A DNA stretch of 64,000 nucleotides from Lachnospiraceae bacterium OM04-12BH (GCA_003490145.1 QULQ01000016.1:1-64000); one strand, 5' to 3'. Shown: positions 28,487 through 38,053, counted from the stretch's first letter. Notes: generated from the letters alone by a model not told the origin. A program made the numbers and translations.

Positions 28487-28843
28487 TCAATTCGTTTCAA
28501 ATTTTTCGGACAACTCTGTCAGTTCTTTCACCGTTTCCTGGGTGTGATGCAGCAGGGTGTCACGCATTTCTGGCGGACAGCTGGAATAAAGCATTTTCAT
28601 CTGATTGACACCTTCATCTTCCAGAGAAATATCTGGATTTATAAGCGTATCTAAAGAGATGTGTAGAACCTTTGCCAATGCTCTTAAAATTAAATAGGAA
28701 GGATTCATTTTCCCCTTTTCGATATTGGCGATTTGCTTTACAGAAACATGGCTCAGATCCGCAAGCTCCTGCTGTGTCAGGTCTTTTTTCTTTCGGGCTT
28801 CCCGCATTTTTTGCCCCAAAGCAGTCAAATCATCAATCGGCAT
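28487..28843 (-). CDS. XRE-family helix-turn-helix regulator
   Basis: A 118-residue protein with an N-terminal Cro/CI HTH (LGQKMREARKKKDLTQQELA; VSVKQIANIEKGKMNPSYLI) and a helical C-terminal part. The ATG at 28843 lies nine bases after GAGG; an upstream GTG is too close to that ribosome site. It stands alone on the minus strand between the transfer genes and the cargo, and probably controls the element or the divergent cargo region. Confidence 0.88.
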   Translation of the reverse strand: MPIDDLTALGQKMREARKKKDLTQQELADLSHVSVKQIANIEKGKMNPSYLILRALAKVLHISLDTLINPDISLEDEGVNQMKMLYSSCPPEMRDTLLHHTQETVKELTELSEKFETN

Positions 28844-29038
28844 AATCACTCACCTCAAGTATATTCTATCGTGCCGATTTACGCAAAGGAATAACCTTAT
28901 TATGCCTGATAAGCGGTATGATTATACTGATTTTATAAGGCGATGAACGGAGACAACATTGTATTGCTTGAGATAAGAAACTATAATAAATAGGGAAACA
29001 GGAAATGGAGAGTAGCACTTCTTAGAGTAGGATTCCAT

Positions 29039-29173
29039 ATGCAGATTGCAGTGTATATCGGAGTACAGCGATTGGTGCAGCAGCTTTTGATTGTGTTGGC
29101 TATTTTAGGTGTCCTTTTAATAAGTTACTTTATTAGTACATGGGTCTTGTTTAATAAGTCTGCATCTGCCTAA
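29039..29173 (+). pseudogene. Short membrane-protein fragment
   Basis: A 44-codon frame reads MQIAVYIGVQRLVQQLLIVL, then a hydrophobic helix and ISTWVLFNKSASA-stop, with no good ribosome site. It resembles the last membrane segment of a transporter permease or the like. The rest of 28,850-29,417 holds a hairpin (GAATTGC/GCAATTC, 29262-29287) and no other gene I can support. Confidence 0.3.
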
Positions 29174-29417
29174 CTTTTTGCGTTTTACAGTGACCTTATC
29201 AACAAAAGAAAATGCAATAGTATTACCCTCCGTTCTGATTTTGGAGGTACATCTATGAATTGAATTGCTACAAAAATGAAGCAATTCAGCCTGTTTTCTT
29301 GTCAAAAAAGAAAATGGTTAGGAGATTTCTGCAACATTTGGTCTTTATTATAGAATTACAAGTAAGATAGAAAATGTGATTAAATCTGCCGGACGACGGC
29401 AAAAGAAAAAAATCCGT

Positions 29418-29454
29418 CCGCTGTAACATTTCGCGGACATTTGCCTGTTATACT
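29418..29454 (+). promoter_or_regulatory. Shared operator and promoter, copy A
   Basis: A 26-bp element (29418-29443, core CTGTAACATTTCGCGGACAT) is identical to one upstream of the second ABC operon, and in both the -10 starts exactly six bases after it (TATACT here at 29449). It contains CCGC/GCGG arms around TGTAAC and lies where the -35 should be, as expected of a site for an activator of the OmpR type. The response regulator at 32741 is the obvious candidate. Confidence 0.7.
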
Positions 29455-29480
29455 ATCTGAAAAAGATAAGGGGGATTGAT

Positions 29481-30143
29481 ATGGCAGCAGTAAAGACAGT
29501 ATCTTTAACAAAAGAATATTCTAATGGAGAACACTATTTAAGGGCAGTTGATGATATATCTTTCACAGTTGAAGAAAATGAATTTGTAGCTATTATGGGA
29601 AGTTCAGGTTGCGGAAAGACCACGTTGCTCAATTTACTAGGTGGTTTGGAAAATCCCACACACGGATGTGTCTATATCAATGATGTAGATATTACACAGT
29701 TATCTATGGAGGAAAGAAGTTCCTTCAGAAGATGGCATATTGGGTTTATTTTTCAAAATTTTAATTTAATCCCAGAGATGAATGTATTTGAAAATATAGT
29801 TTTACCTGCCAAACTTATGGAAAGAAATATCAGCAAAAAAGAAGTAATGCGGATAGCTGAAGAATTGGAAATTGAGGAAAAACTATTACAAAATCCTATG
29901 ACTTTATCTGGTGGACAACAGCAGCGGGTCGCAATCGCCAGAGCTATTTATACACATCCTACTATACTTTTGGGAGACGAGTTGACAGGAAATTTAGATT
30001 CTACAACCAGTATATCCATTATGAAATTTTTGAAAAAGATGTGTAAAAAATATAGACAGACAATGATTATCGTTACACATGATGAAAGAATAGCAGCTAT
30101 GGCAGATCGGATTATTCAGATGAAAGATGGGAGGGTTGTATAG
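29481..30143 (+). CDS. ABC transporter ATP-binding protein (LolD/BceA type)
   Basis: A 220-residue ATPase with Walker A GSSGCGKTT, Q-loop FIFQNFNLIPEM, signature LSGGQQQR and D-loop GNLDS. Walker B reads LLGDELTGN instead of the common LLADEPTGN. Sequence type and pairing with an FtsX-like permease match macrolide/bacitracin-type (MacB/BceA) exporters that remove antimicrobial peptides from the membrane. AAGGGGGAT precedes the ATG. Codon use is AT-rich, unlike the transfer genes. Confidence 0.92.
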   Translation: MAAVKTVSLTKEYSNGEHYLRAVDDISFTVEENEFVAIMGSSGCGKTTLLNLLGGLENPTHGCVYINDVDITQLSMEERSSFRRWHIGFIFQNFNLIPEMNVFENIVLPAKLMERNISKKEVMRIAEELEIEEKLLQNPMTLSGGQQQRVAIARAIYTHPTILLGDELTGNLDSTTSISIMKFLKKMCKKYRQTMIIVTHDERIAAMADRIIQMKDGRVV

Positions 30144-30144
30144 G

Positions 30145-32736
30145 ATGGAGAATTACGATTGTAATCAGTCGGCTGAAAGAGTGCTTATGGATGCTTCCAG
30201 GAAAAAGAATCAAAACAGAAATCGTCTACTGTTTATCGTAATTACAATTACTGTAGGCGTGATTTTTAGTGTGTTCTCTTTAATCTATGGGAAGATGGAG
30301 ATTGATATTCAGAAAAATATGAAAGTCGATGGTATGGCTGTATCGACCTATATTGAAAATGGTACAGCGGATATGATACAACAGCTTACACAGCTACCAT
30401 GCATAGAAAGCATTGGGAAAGAAAAGTTTGCAGGAAAATTATTAGATGATTCCATAAAATATTGTGATTGCGTCATTACAGATGTGACCGGATTTGAAAA
30501 AATGATACGTCCTGCATTTACAAATGTGGTAGGGACTTATCCAGAAAAAGAAAATGAAATTATGCTTTCTACGAAAACTCTGCAATATCTTGGAATCAAG
30601 AATCCCGAAGTGGGCATGGAAATTGAACTGGATTTTTATTGGAATGACATTTTCAATACCAGTGGAAGCGGTATGCAGAACTTTTTACTTTCTGGGTATT
30701 TTACAGAGTATCAAAATCAAACCTCCGGTGCTTCTGTGGCTTTTTTATCAGAGAAATCAATGGAGAAGAACGGACTTCAATGGGAGCCATGTAGGATTTT
30801 AATAGATCATACAAAGAAATATTCCAGTGGTTCGCAAATAGAACATATGCTGACAAATAACATAAAGTTGAATGAGGGACAGAGAATTGTAAGTATGAAC
30901 CCAGCAGAATATCGGGCAATAAGTGAAATGATGGGAAGTTATGGATTTGCAGTCTTTTTTTCGGTTATGGTTTTACTTTCTATGTTTTTGTTTATTTACA
31001 ATACCCTAAATATTTCGCTGGAAAAAGATTTACAACGTTATGGTCTTTTACAAGTAATTGGTGTGGAACAAAAGCAGAATATTAAAGTCATGAATCGTGA
31101 GATGCTAAAAATAGGACTTACGGGAAGTATCGCTGGAGCAGTTTTAGGAGGAATGTTTATATGGGGTATTATGCCATTGTTATTAGAAAAAATGTATGCA
31201 GAGAATACATGGAAATTAGAAAGAATGGTTTTATTTCAACCCAAACTTCTTATTCTAGCGATTGTTCTTGTGATTTTCACGTTGGGAGTGGCAGTGGAAT
31301 GTCTGAAAAGAAAAATGAGGAAATTAAGTCCATTGGAGTGTATGAAATATACGGAGGCGGTCACTTATCATAAAAGCAGGAAGAAACCGAAGATAAAGAA
31401 ATTCCGCTATTGGGGAAAACATCCTGAAATTTATCTTGCAAAGAAATATTTATTTCGGAATAAAAAAACATTTGGGATAACAAGTTTGTCATTATGGCTT
31501 GGGTGCGAATTGGCATTATGTTCTGCGGTAATTGTGAATGGAGTGGATTTACAGAATTATTATAATAAAGAGCCGGACTTCCAAATAGGAATTACAGAGG
31601 AAGCTTGCAATTATTTAATTGAATCATCACCGGACACAAAGAATATGAAGTTTTTTCCGAAGTCCCTTATGAATGATATTGAAACGACCATAGGAAACGA
31701 ACTTCATTCAGTAGAAAACATTAAAGGATTTTATCCGATCGTCGGAAAAAATGGCAAGGAGAATATAAAGATTCTAATCGATGGAGATAAAATATCCACG
31801 GTAATTCAGACAGTCAGTATCGGGGAGCAGGAAGAACTAAAAGACTTTATTCAGAAAAATGATAAGCTAGTAAATTGGGAGCAGTTTCAAAATAATCATG
31901 GAACAATCGTGCTACATGATCATAGGATGTCAGATTATATAGCAGGAGAAGTGCAGGATTATATAGGAACAGAGATGGAATTTTATGATCTGGTTCCGGT
32001 TGGTACGGAAATGAGCAGTTTAGTTCCTGAGAAATTAGTAAATTGTGGTTATCTGGATATAACAGAGGATGATTTCCCAGAGATGAAATTGTGCTGGGAT
32101 GGTAAAAATATAAATATCCTATTGGTAACAGAGACTACATATGATTGGCTGGTAGAAAAATTAACACCACAAATTTTTGAAATACAATTTAATGTTGACA
32201 AAAATCAGGAGTCAGTTATCCGAGAAAGACTGAATCAGATGATTCGCAATTATAATATGGAATTTCAATCAAAATATGGACACGCTGATAAATTGAACTT
32301 GTTTTATTTAGATTCTAAATCAGAACGTTTGCTAAAGGAGCAGAACTATATTCAGACAAGTAGATGGCTGCTTATGAGTATTAGTGGAATTTTAATATTT
32401 ATAGGAATTATGAATTTCGCAAATACAAGAATATCGGATATTATGCTTCGGCAATGGGAGTGTAAAATCCTGGGACGTGTAGGGATGACAAAAAAACAAG
32501 AATATCGAATGTTTGTAACAGAGGGTCTTTTCTATTGGTTACTGTTATGTGGATTGCTTATGAGTTTTGGAAATTTAGGGATTGGTATCATGCAGTGGTA
32601 TATGAAAATGCAGATTTCCTATTTCGCTTTCCGCTATCCGGTAAAAGAAATGATTGCGTTGATGGTATTTTTATTATTGTTCAGCATTATTTTTCCAGGA
32701 ATTATTTATAAAAAACTAAAAAAGAAAAGGAAGTGA
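30145..32736 (+). CDS. FtsX-like ABC permease
   Basis: An 863-residue permease with an N-terminal membrane helix (LLFIVITITVGVIFSVF, about 28-50), a large extracellular domain, FtsX helices near 265-395, a second extracellular domain and a final helix set near 740-860. Two FtsX modules in one chain is the BceB/LanF-like layout. I use ATG 30145 after GGGAGGG, two bases after the ATPase stop; it ends four bases before the response regulator gene. AT-rich like its ATPase. Confidence 0.9.
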   Translation: MENYDCNQSAERVLMDASRKKNQNRNRLLFIVITITVGVIFSVFSLIYGKMEIDIQKNMKVDGMAVSTYIENGTADMIQQLTQLPCIESIGKEKFAGKLLDDSIKYCDCVITDVTGFEKMIRPAFTNVVGTYPEKENEIMLSTKTLQYLGIKNPEVGMEIELDFYWNDIFNTSGSGMQNFLLSGYFTEYQNQTSGASVAFLSEKSMEKNGLQWEPCRILIDHTKKYSSGSQIEHMLTNNIKLNEGQRIVSMNPAEYRAISEMMGSYGFAVFFSVMVLLSMFLFIYNTLNISLEKDLQRYGLLQVIGVEQKQNIKVMNREMLKIGLTGSIAGAVLGGMFIWGIMPLLLEKMYAENTWKLERMVLFQPKLLILAIVLVIFTLGVAVECLKRKMRKLSPLECMKYTEAVTYHKSRKKPKIKKFRYWGKHPEIYLAKKYLFRNKKTFGITSLSLWLGCELALCSAVIVNGVDLQNYYNKEPDFQIGITEEACNYLIESSPDTKNMKFFPKSLMNDIETTIGNELHSVENIKGFYPIVGKNGKENIKILIDGDKISTVIQTVSIGEQEELKDFIQKNDKLVNWEQFQNNHGTIVLHDHRMSDYIAGEVQDYIGTEMEFYDLVPVGTEMSSLVPEKLVNCGYLDITEDDFPEMKLCWDGKNINILLVTETTYDWLVEKLTPQIFEIQFNVDKNQESVIRERLNQMIRNYNMEFQSKYGHADKLNLFYLDSKSERLLKEQNYIQTSRWLLMSISGILIFIGIMNFANTRISDIMLRQWECKILGRVGMTKKQEYRMFVTEGLFYWLLLCGLLMSFGNLGIGIMQWYMKMQISYFAFRYPVKEMIALMVFLLLFSIIFPGIIYKKLKKKRK

Positions 32737-32740
32737 GGAT

Positions 32741-33433
32741 ATGAAGCAGATTTTAATTGTCGAGGACGACAGTTTTTTGAATAAGATGTTGGCCTATAAC
32801 CTGACCGCAGACGGCTACGGCGTGACTTCTGCCCTAAATGCCAGAACCGCAGCCGAAGCCATCCGCCAGCGGGAATTTAATTTAGTGCTGCTGGACATCA
32901 ACCTGCCGGACGGGAACGGTTTTGAACTGTGCAAGCTGATAAAGCCCCAGCACCCGGATACCATCGTGATTTTCCTGACCGCCAACGATCAGGAGAGCGA
33001 CCAGATACGGGGCTATGAGGTGGGCGCGGTGGACTACATCACAAAGCCCTTTGTGATCGGGGCCTTGCAGCGGAAAATCAAAGCCATGTTCGCCATGCTG
33101 GAACACCACAAACCGGCTAAGGACATTTACGACGACGGGCGGCTGTTTCTGGACTTCTCGGAGCAGACGGCTTCCCTAAACGGCAAGCCCCTGACCCTAT
33201 CCCCGATGGAGTACAAAATGCTGAACCTGTTCCGCAAAAATCCCCGGCAAGTGCTGACCCGTGGGCAGCTTTTGGAAAGGCTGTGGGATATAGACGAGCG
33301 GTTTGTAGACGAACACACCCTGACAACCTCCATCAGCCGGATTCGCAGCAAGATTGAATCCGACGGCGGCGCGCCCTACATCAAGACCGTTTACGGCATG
33401 GGCTATCAATGGACGGGAGGTGAGGCAAAATGA
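32741..33433 (+). CDS. OmpR-family response regulator
   Basis: A 230-residue regulator: receiver domain with VEDD, phosphoacceptor Asp 52 (LLDINLPDG) and the switch Lys in ITKPF, then a winged-helix DNA-binding domain (LSPMEYKMLNLF, SRIRSKIESDGGAPYIKTVYGMGYQW). It overlaps the kinase gene by four bases. Base composition changes abruptly at its start: the first codons are AT-rich like the permease before it, the rest is GC-rich. It probably binds the repeated TGTAAC element before both transporter operons. Confidence 0.93.
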   Translation: MKQILIVEDDSFLNKMLAYNLTADGYGVTSALNARTAAEAIRQREFNLVLLDINLPDGNGFELCKLIKPQHPDTIVIFLTANDQESDQIRGYEVGAVDYITKPFVIGALQRKIKAMFAMLEHHKPAKDIYDDGRLFLDFSEQTASLNGKPLTLSPMEYKMLNLFRKNPRQVLTRGQLLERLWDIDERFVDEHTLTTSISRIRSKIESDGGAPYIKTVYGMGYQWTGGEAK

Positions 33434-34461
33434 AGTTTCAAAATCTCTCGGTAAAGCGGCTGTTTAGCCGGGTGGCAATGGGGCTTGCCCTCTCCATGTC
33501 CGGGATCACCATAGCCCTGTTTCTTGTGACAAAACAGATTGCGGTGCTGCTGACAGGCGGGACGCTGCTGCTGTGCGCCCTTGTGGGGATTTTTGTACTG
33601 ACGCAGGCGTTTGGAAAGCGGCTGTCGCAGTTTACCGCTGACCTGTGCCAGACCTTAGACCACATGATCGCCGGGAATGAAGCGCCCCAGCGGCCAGAGG
33701 ACAGCGAAACCCAGCTTGCCAGAATCGGACACCGGCTGGCAAGGCTTTACCAGATCATGCAGGAGAACCGCCGCCGGGTGGACGAGGAACGGCAGGAGTT
33801 ACAGACCCTTGTATCGGATATTTCCCATCAGGTGAAAACGCCGGTAAGCAATCTGAAAATGGCGACGGACACCCTGCTGGAAAAGCCCATGACCGAGGCG
33901 GAGCGCACCGACTTTATCCGGGGAATCCGCAGCCAGACGGATAAGCTGGACTTTCTCTTTCAGGCCCTTGTGAAAACCTCCCGGCTGGAAACAGGCGTGA
34001 TCCAGTTGGATAAGAAGCTGGGCCGTCTTTTTGATACTGTGGCGCAGGCCATGAGTGGGATCGTGTATGCGGCGGAGAAAAAGGAAATCGCCGTGTCCGT
34101 GGACTGCCCGGAGGATTTGACCGTTTCCCATGACAGCAAGTGGACATCGGAAGCCCTCTTTAACCTGCTGGACAATGCGGTGAAGTACACCCCGGCAGGC
34201 GGGAAAATCGCTGTGTCGGTGGTGCTGTGGGAAATGTATGTGGAGGTCAAAGTGACCGACACCGGCAAGGGCATTTCCGAAAGCAATCAGGCTGCCATCT
34301 TCCGGCGCTTCTATCGTGAGGAAGAAGTACACGAACAGCAGGGCGTGGGCATTGGCCTGTATCTGGCCCGCGAGATTGTAATGCGGCAGGGCGGCTATGT
34401 CAAAGTGGTTTCGGAGCCGGGCAAGGGGTCGGAATTTTCTATTATGCTCCCTACAAAATAG
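33430..34461 (+). CDS. Sensor histidine kinase with two membrane helices
   Basis: A 343-residue kinase. Two adjacent N-terminal helices (about 14-35 and 39-58) with almost no extracellular loop mark it as an intramembrane-sensing type, like BceS, whose stimulus normally comes through its ABC transporter. Then a HisKA segment with SDISHQVKTPVSN (His about 133) and an ATPase domain (NLLDNAVKYTPAGG, VTDTGKGI, GVGIGLYLA). A terminator follows, then the second ABC operon. Confidence 0.92.
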   Translation: MKFQNLSVKRLFSRVAMGLALSMSGITIALFLVTKQIAVLLTGGTLLLCALVGIFVLTQAFGKRLSQFTADLCQTLDHMIAGNEAPQRPEDSETQLARIGHRLARLYQIMQENRRRVDEERQELQTLVSDISHQVKTPVSNLKMATDTLLEKPMTEAERTDFIRGIRSQTDKLDFLFQALVKTSRLETGVIQLDKKLGRLFDTVAQAMSGIVYAAEKKEIAVSVDCPEDLTVSHDSKWTSEALFNLLDNAVKYTPAGGKIAVSVVLWEMYVEVKVTDTGKGISESNQAAIFRRFYREEEVHEQQGVGIGLYLAREIVMRQGGYVKVVSEPGKGSEFSIMLPTK

Positions 34462-34464
34462 AAC

Positions 34465-34507
34465 GCGGCGGACGGCCATTTCCGGCTGCCCGCCGTAAAT
34501 TTTTTTG
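34465..34507 (+). terminator. Terminator after the kinase gene
   Basis: GGCGGACGGCC and GGCTGCCCGCC form a long stem (one mismatch, one G-T) around ATTTCC, followed by GTAAATTTTTTTG. Confidence 0.7.
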
Positions 34508-34596
34508 AAATGTCCGAGCGTTGTAACATTTCACCCCGATTTTCAATGAATTTTTTTGGCCGCTGTAACATTTCGCGGACATTTGGGTTTTATAAT
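34508..34596 (+). promoter_or_regulatory. Double operator and promoter, copies B1 and B2
   Basis: B1 (34508-34532) reads AAATGTCCGAGCGTTGTAAC then ATTTC. B2 (34560-34585) is identical over 26 bp to copy A, and the -10 TATAAT (34591-34596) is again six bases beyond. B1 and B2 carry TGTAAC 52 bases apart, about five helical turns, which would suit cooperative binding by one regulator. This is the promoter of the second ABC operon. Confidence 0.7.
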
Positions 34597-34638
34597 ACCC
34601 TTATCAACAGGCAGAAAGCCTTGAAAGGAGTTTTGAGT

Positions 34639-35304
34639 ATGAGCGTTTTGCAGACGATTGATCTGAAAAAGTATTACGGTACAGAGCCGAACATCACCCG
34701 CGCCCTTGACGGCGTGAACTTCTCCGTGGAGGACGGCGAGTTTGTGGCTGTTGTGGGAACCTCTGGCAGCGGCAAGTCCACCCTGCTTCACATGATGGGC
34801 GGGCTGGACACTCCCACCAGCGGAACCGTGATTGTCCGGGACAAAGAGCTGTCGAAAATGAACGACGAACAGCTCACCATCTTCCGCCGCCGCAACATCG
34901 GTTTTATCTTCCAGAACTATAACCTTGTTCCCATTCTGAATGTGCATGAGAACATCGTCCTGCCGGTGGAGCTGGACGGGGACACGGTGGATCAGAAGTT
35001 TTTGGACGAGATTGTTCACCTGCTGGGGCTGGAAGATAAACTGAAAAATATGCCGAATAATCTTTCCGGCGGCCAGCAGCAGCGTGTGGCGATTGCCCGC
35101 GCCTTGATTACCAAACCGGCTATTGTGCTGGCCGACGAGCCGACCGGCAACCTTGACAGTAAGACCAGCGCCGAGGTGCTGGGGCTTATCAAGCGTACCA
35201 GTGCGGAGTTCCGGCAAACTGTCGTGATGATTACCCACAACAACGATATTGCCCGCCTTGCAGATCGGATTGTCCGCATTGAGGACGGAAAGATTGTGGA
35301 ATAA
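34639..35304 (+). CDS. ABC transporter ATP-binding protein (second system)
   Basis: A 221-residue ATPase with Walker A GTSGSGKST, Q-loop FIFQNYNLVPIL, signature NLSGGQQQR and Walker B VLADEPTGNLDS. It is a GC-rich relative of the ATPase at 29481. I use ATG 34639, eight bases after AAAGGAG, rather than the in-frame start upstream, which would run through the operator. It pairs with the permease 14 bases downstream. Confidence 0.93.
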   Translation: MSVLQTIDLKKYYGTEPNITRALDGVNFSVEDGEFVAVVGTSGSGKSTLLHMMGGLDTPTSGTVIVRDKELSKMNDEQLTIFRRRNIGFIFQNYNLVPILNVHENIVLPVELDGDTVDQKFLDEIVHLLGLEDKLKNMPNNLSGGQQQRVAIARALITKPAIVLADEPTGNLDSKTSAEVLGLIKRTSAEFRQTVVMITHNNDIARLADRIVRIEDGKIVE

Positions 35305-35318
35305 GGAGGTGGCAGGCT

Positions 35319-37703
35319 ATGACATGGCCTTTTGAAAATGATACCAGCGCTATTACAAAGAAGCTGGCAAAGAAAAGTTTGCAAAGCGAGAAGCGCCGGA
35401 ATCTGATGGTGGTGATCGCTGTTGCGCTGGCATCCTGTCTGATTTGTTTTTCGATTGTGATGGCTTTGTCTACCCGGCAGATAGAGAAAAATCATGTGGA
35501 GGATACCTATGAGGCGGTCTATACCAGGATTACCGAAGAAGATGTGTCCACCCTGAAGGGGCTGGATGACTTCTCAAGGGTAGGAGAGTATTATATGCTG
35601 GCTGTGGAACCTGCCAAGCAGGGATATAACGCCTCCTACATTTATTGTGATGAGGAAACGATGTATATTGCCCGTGACCAAATGAAGCTGCTGGAGGGCC
35701 GTCTGCCCCAAAAGGAGGATGAGGTGGCGGTGAGCCGTTATTTCCTTTCCAACTACGGTGCAGATGCCGGGATTGGTGAAAAGGTTATGCTGAACAGCGA
35801 GAGTTTTCACGGAGAATATACGGTAACTGGCATTCTGGAAGGCTATAAAGAAAAAGAGGTAAATGGATCTTCCATCCTTCTTTCCAAAGAAGCCCTGAAA
35901 GGATGGAGCGGCTATGATCCCGCTGATTATCGTGCCTATGTACATTTTAAGAATGAGCAGCAAATGGATGAAACAGAGCTGACTGCCCGCAGCCGGGAGA
36001 TTGCCAAGGAATATCAGCTGGAAATGCCGATCATGAACCTCAGCTATATGAAATTCTATAAGCAGCCTGTGAATGTCAGTATGCTTGCGCTGGTTGCTGG
36101 AATCGCAGTTCTGGTCATCATCGGAGGGTATGTTGTGATACAAAGTATCTTCCAAATCTCTATCAATGACAAAATCCAAAGCTATGGACAACTGCGGACT
36201 ATCGGCACAACGCCAAAGCAGATCCGCCGTATTGTCAAAAAAGAAGGCTGTTTCTTAGGATGGGCTGGCATTGGAATCGGTATTTTGCTGGGATGTGCAG
36301 TCGGGTTTGCGCTGTTTTCCCGTGGATTCAATCTGTCATTTTATGCTGCCGCGATTGTTTTGACTGCACTGCTTAGCTGGTTTATGGTATCCATTGCAAT
36401 CCGCAAACCGGTAAAGATTGCCGCAGGTATCTCTCCTATTGAAGCAGTTCGTTTTACTGGCAATCAGAGCGGAAAGTCCCATGCGCATAAGAAGAATATG
36501 CGGTTAAATCCTCTCTCCATGGGAATTGCAAATTTCAGGCGTGACCGCAAAAAGACGATCAGTATTGTGGCTTCCCTGAGTCTGGGCGGGGTGATCCTTT
36601 TGGTGACAGCGTCTATTCTTTTGGTTCGTTCGCCAGAGCGGATCGCAAGACAGTTTTTCCCGGATGGGGATTATAAAATCTATATCAATTCTGAAAAAAC
36701 AGAATATGAGGTGATGTCGAAAGGAAATCCTTTGAATGAAGCGCTTCGGCAGGAGGTGCTGGCCGTAGACGGCGTAACAGATGTGATAGAGAGCCGGCAG
36801 GCAATCCATGTGCGGTTTGAAAATGAGGAAAGTTCTTCTGGCGGAATGTGCGATCTGTTGAGTGATCGAAATAGGGACCAAATGCAAGCGGCACTTGTGT
36901 CGGGGACTCTACCGCAGGATTCCCATAGTATTGCACTTGATATGGACTATGCAGAAGATATGATTGGTGTAGATGTAGGATCGATTATAGAACTTTCCAT
37001 AGGGGAGCAGGTGATTCCTGTCACTGTTTCAGGTCTGTTCACGGACAATAAGCTGAAAAATGGTCATGGCACTCTGGCATTGGACAACACCTGCATGGTT
37101 GCAACCAAAGAGTTATTTCAGGAAGCACTGCCTATGATCGATTGTTTTGATTATTCCTGGAGCATTGTCAGCGATCCCCAAAAGGCGGAGCAGATTGAAA
37201 ACAATCTGAGTGCGATCATTTCTTCCAATCCCGACCTTGAACTGGATACCATTGGGATACATAAGGATTATGAGGAAATGGAAAACAGGGTCGTTTTTGG
37301 AGGATTTCAGGCGTTGTCGTGGCTGGTATTCCTCTTTGGCGTGGTCAACCTCATCAACACCACCCTCTCCAACCAGATGTCCAGAAAGAGGGAAAACAGT
37401 GTCTTTCGCGCCATCGGTCTGACTAGAAAGCAGCTCTGCCAAATGACTATCTATGAGGGGATTTGCTATGCGTTTTCTGCTGCGCTGGCAACTCTGGCAG
37501 TCGGCCTCCCGATTGCAGTGTTAGCTGCGCGAAAATTCAGTGAAATGACTTTCGATGGAGTGATTATGCCATATTCCTTCCCCTTCCTGCAAATGGGTCT
37601 GTTTGTTCTGGTGCTGTTTGGCTTAGAGGTTATTCTGTCCTTCTGGACAATGCGCAGACAGAAAAATCAATCGCTTGTGGAAGAAATGCGAGCAATGGAA
37701 TGA
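35319..37703 (+). CDS. FtsX-like ABC permease (second system)
   Basis: A 794-residue permease: N-terminal helix (LMVVIAVALASCLICFSIVM, about 29-48), extracellular domain, FtsX helices near 250-370, a second extracellular domain, and final helices near 665-785. It has the layout of the first permease but is clearly diverged. ATAAGGAGGTGG precedes the ATG. With the shared operator and the two-component genes it forms a peptide-antibiotic sensing and export module. Confidence 0.9.
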   Translation: MTWPFENDTSAITKKLAKKSLQSEKRRNLMVVIAVALASCLICFSIVMALSTRQIEKNHVEDTYEAVYTRITEEDVSTLKGLDDFSRVGEYYMLAVEPAKQGYNASYIYCDEETMYIARDQMKLLEGRLPQKEDEVAVSRYFLSNYGADAGIGEKVMLNSESFHGEYTVTGILEGYKEKEVNGSSILLSKEALKGWSGYDPADYRAYVHFKNEQQMDETELTARSREIAKEYQLEMPIMNLSYMKFYKQPVNVSMLALVAGIAVLVIIGGYVVIQSIFQISINDKIQSYGQLRTIGTTPKQIRRIVKKEGCFLGWAGIGIGILLGCAVGFALFSRGFNLSFYAAAIVLTALLSWFMVSIAIRKPVKIAAGISPIEAVRFTGNQSGKSHAHKKNMRLNPLSMGIANFRRDRKKTISIVASLSLGGVILLVTASILLVRSPERIARQFFPDGDYKIYINSEKTEYEVMSKGNPLNEALRQEVLAVDGVTDVIESRQAIHVRFENEESSSGGMCDLLSDRNRDQMQAALVSGTLPQDSHSIALDMDYAEDMIGVDVGSIIELSIGEQVIPVTVSGLFTDNKLKNGHGTLALDNTCMVATKELFQEALPMIDCFDYSWSIVSDPQKAEQIENNLSAIISSNPDLELDTIGIHKDYEEMENRVVFGGFQALSWLVFLFGVVNLINTTLSNQMSRKRENSVFRAIGLTRKQLCQMTIYEGICYAFSAALATLAVGLPIAVLAARKFSEMTFDGVIMPYSFPFLQMGLFVLVLFGLEVILSFWTMRRQKNQSLVEEMRAME

Positions 37704-37716
37704 CCTTTTGAGATCG

Positions 37717-37747
37717 GCGGGGCGGCGTGTGCTGCCCCGCCTTTTTC
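37717..37747 (+). terminator. Terminator after the second ABC operon
   Basis: GGCGGGGC, ten-base loop, GCCCCGCC, then five T. Confidence 0.85.
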
Positions 37748-37770
37748 GCCATTTTCCAAAGAAATTTTTG

Positions 37771-37846
37771 AAATGTCCGAGCTTTGTAACAATTCAGCCT
37801 GTTTTTCTGTCGAAATCAAAGGCACCTCGGACATTTGTGTAACATT
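37771..37846 (+). promoter_or_regulatory. Orphan copy of the operator element
   Basis: AAATGTCCGAGCTTTGTAAC (37771-37790) matches B1, and CGGACATTTG followed by TGTAACATTTG (37828-37848) is the reverse arrangement. No transporter gene follows. The stretch AATTCAGCCTGTTTT here also occurs near 29283, in front of the first ABC operon. It looks like the upstream region of a lost or moved third copy. Confidence 0.5.
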
Positions 37847-38053
37847 TGTAGTTTATGCTTGTGGTAAATCAATAAGAAACATCTGCCTCCACAGCGGGGA
37901 AAAGAAAAAAACCGCTGACGGGCAGAGGATTTCGTGCGCTTTCCTGTATCACTGACGATACGGCGGTTTTGAGTAGATCAAGGCCGCCGTTTCTTTTTGC
38001 TTCGAGGACTTTAGCATTGTGTAAGGCACGGCGGTACATAGGAGGATACCACC

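Noticed and set aside
28230..28547. A 105-codon plus-strand frame with GGAGG overlapping the relaxase end
   Set aside because: It runs through five hairpins and then antisense to the XRE gene; the composition is Arg/Ser-rich and the last third is clearly the shadow of another gene. The first 25 codons could be a short peptide but I cannot support it.
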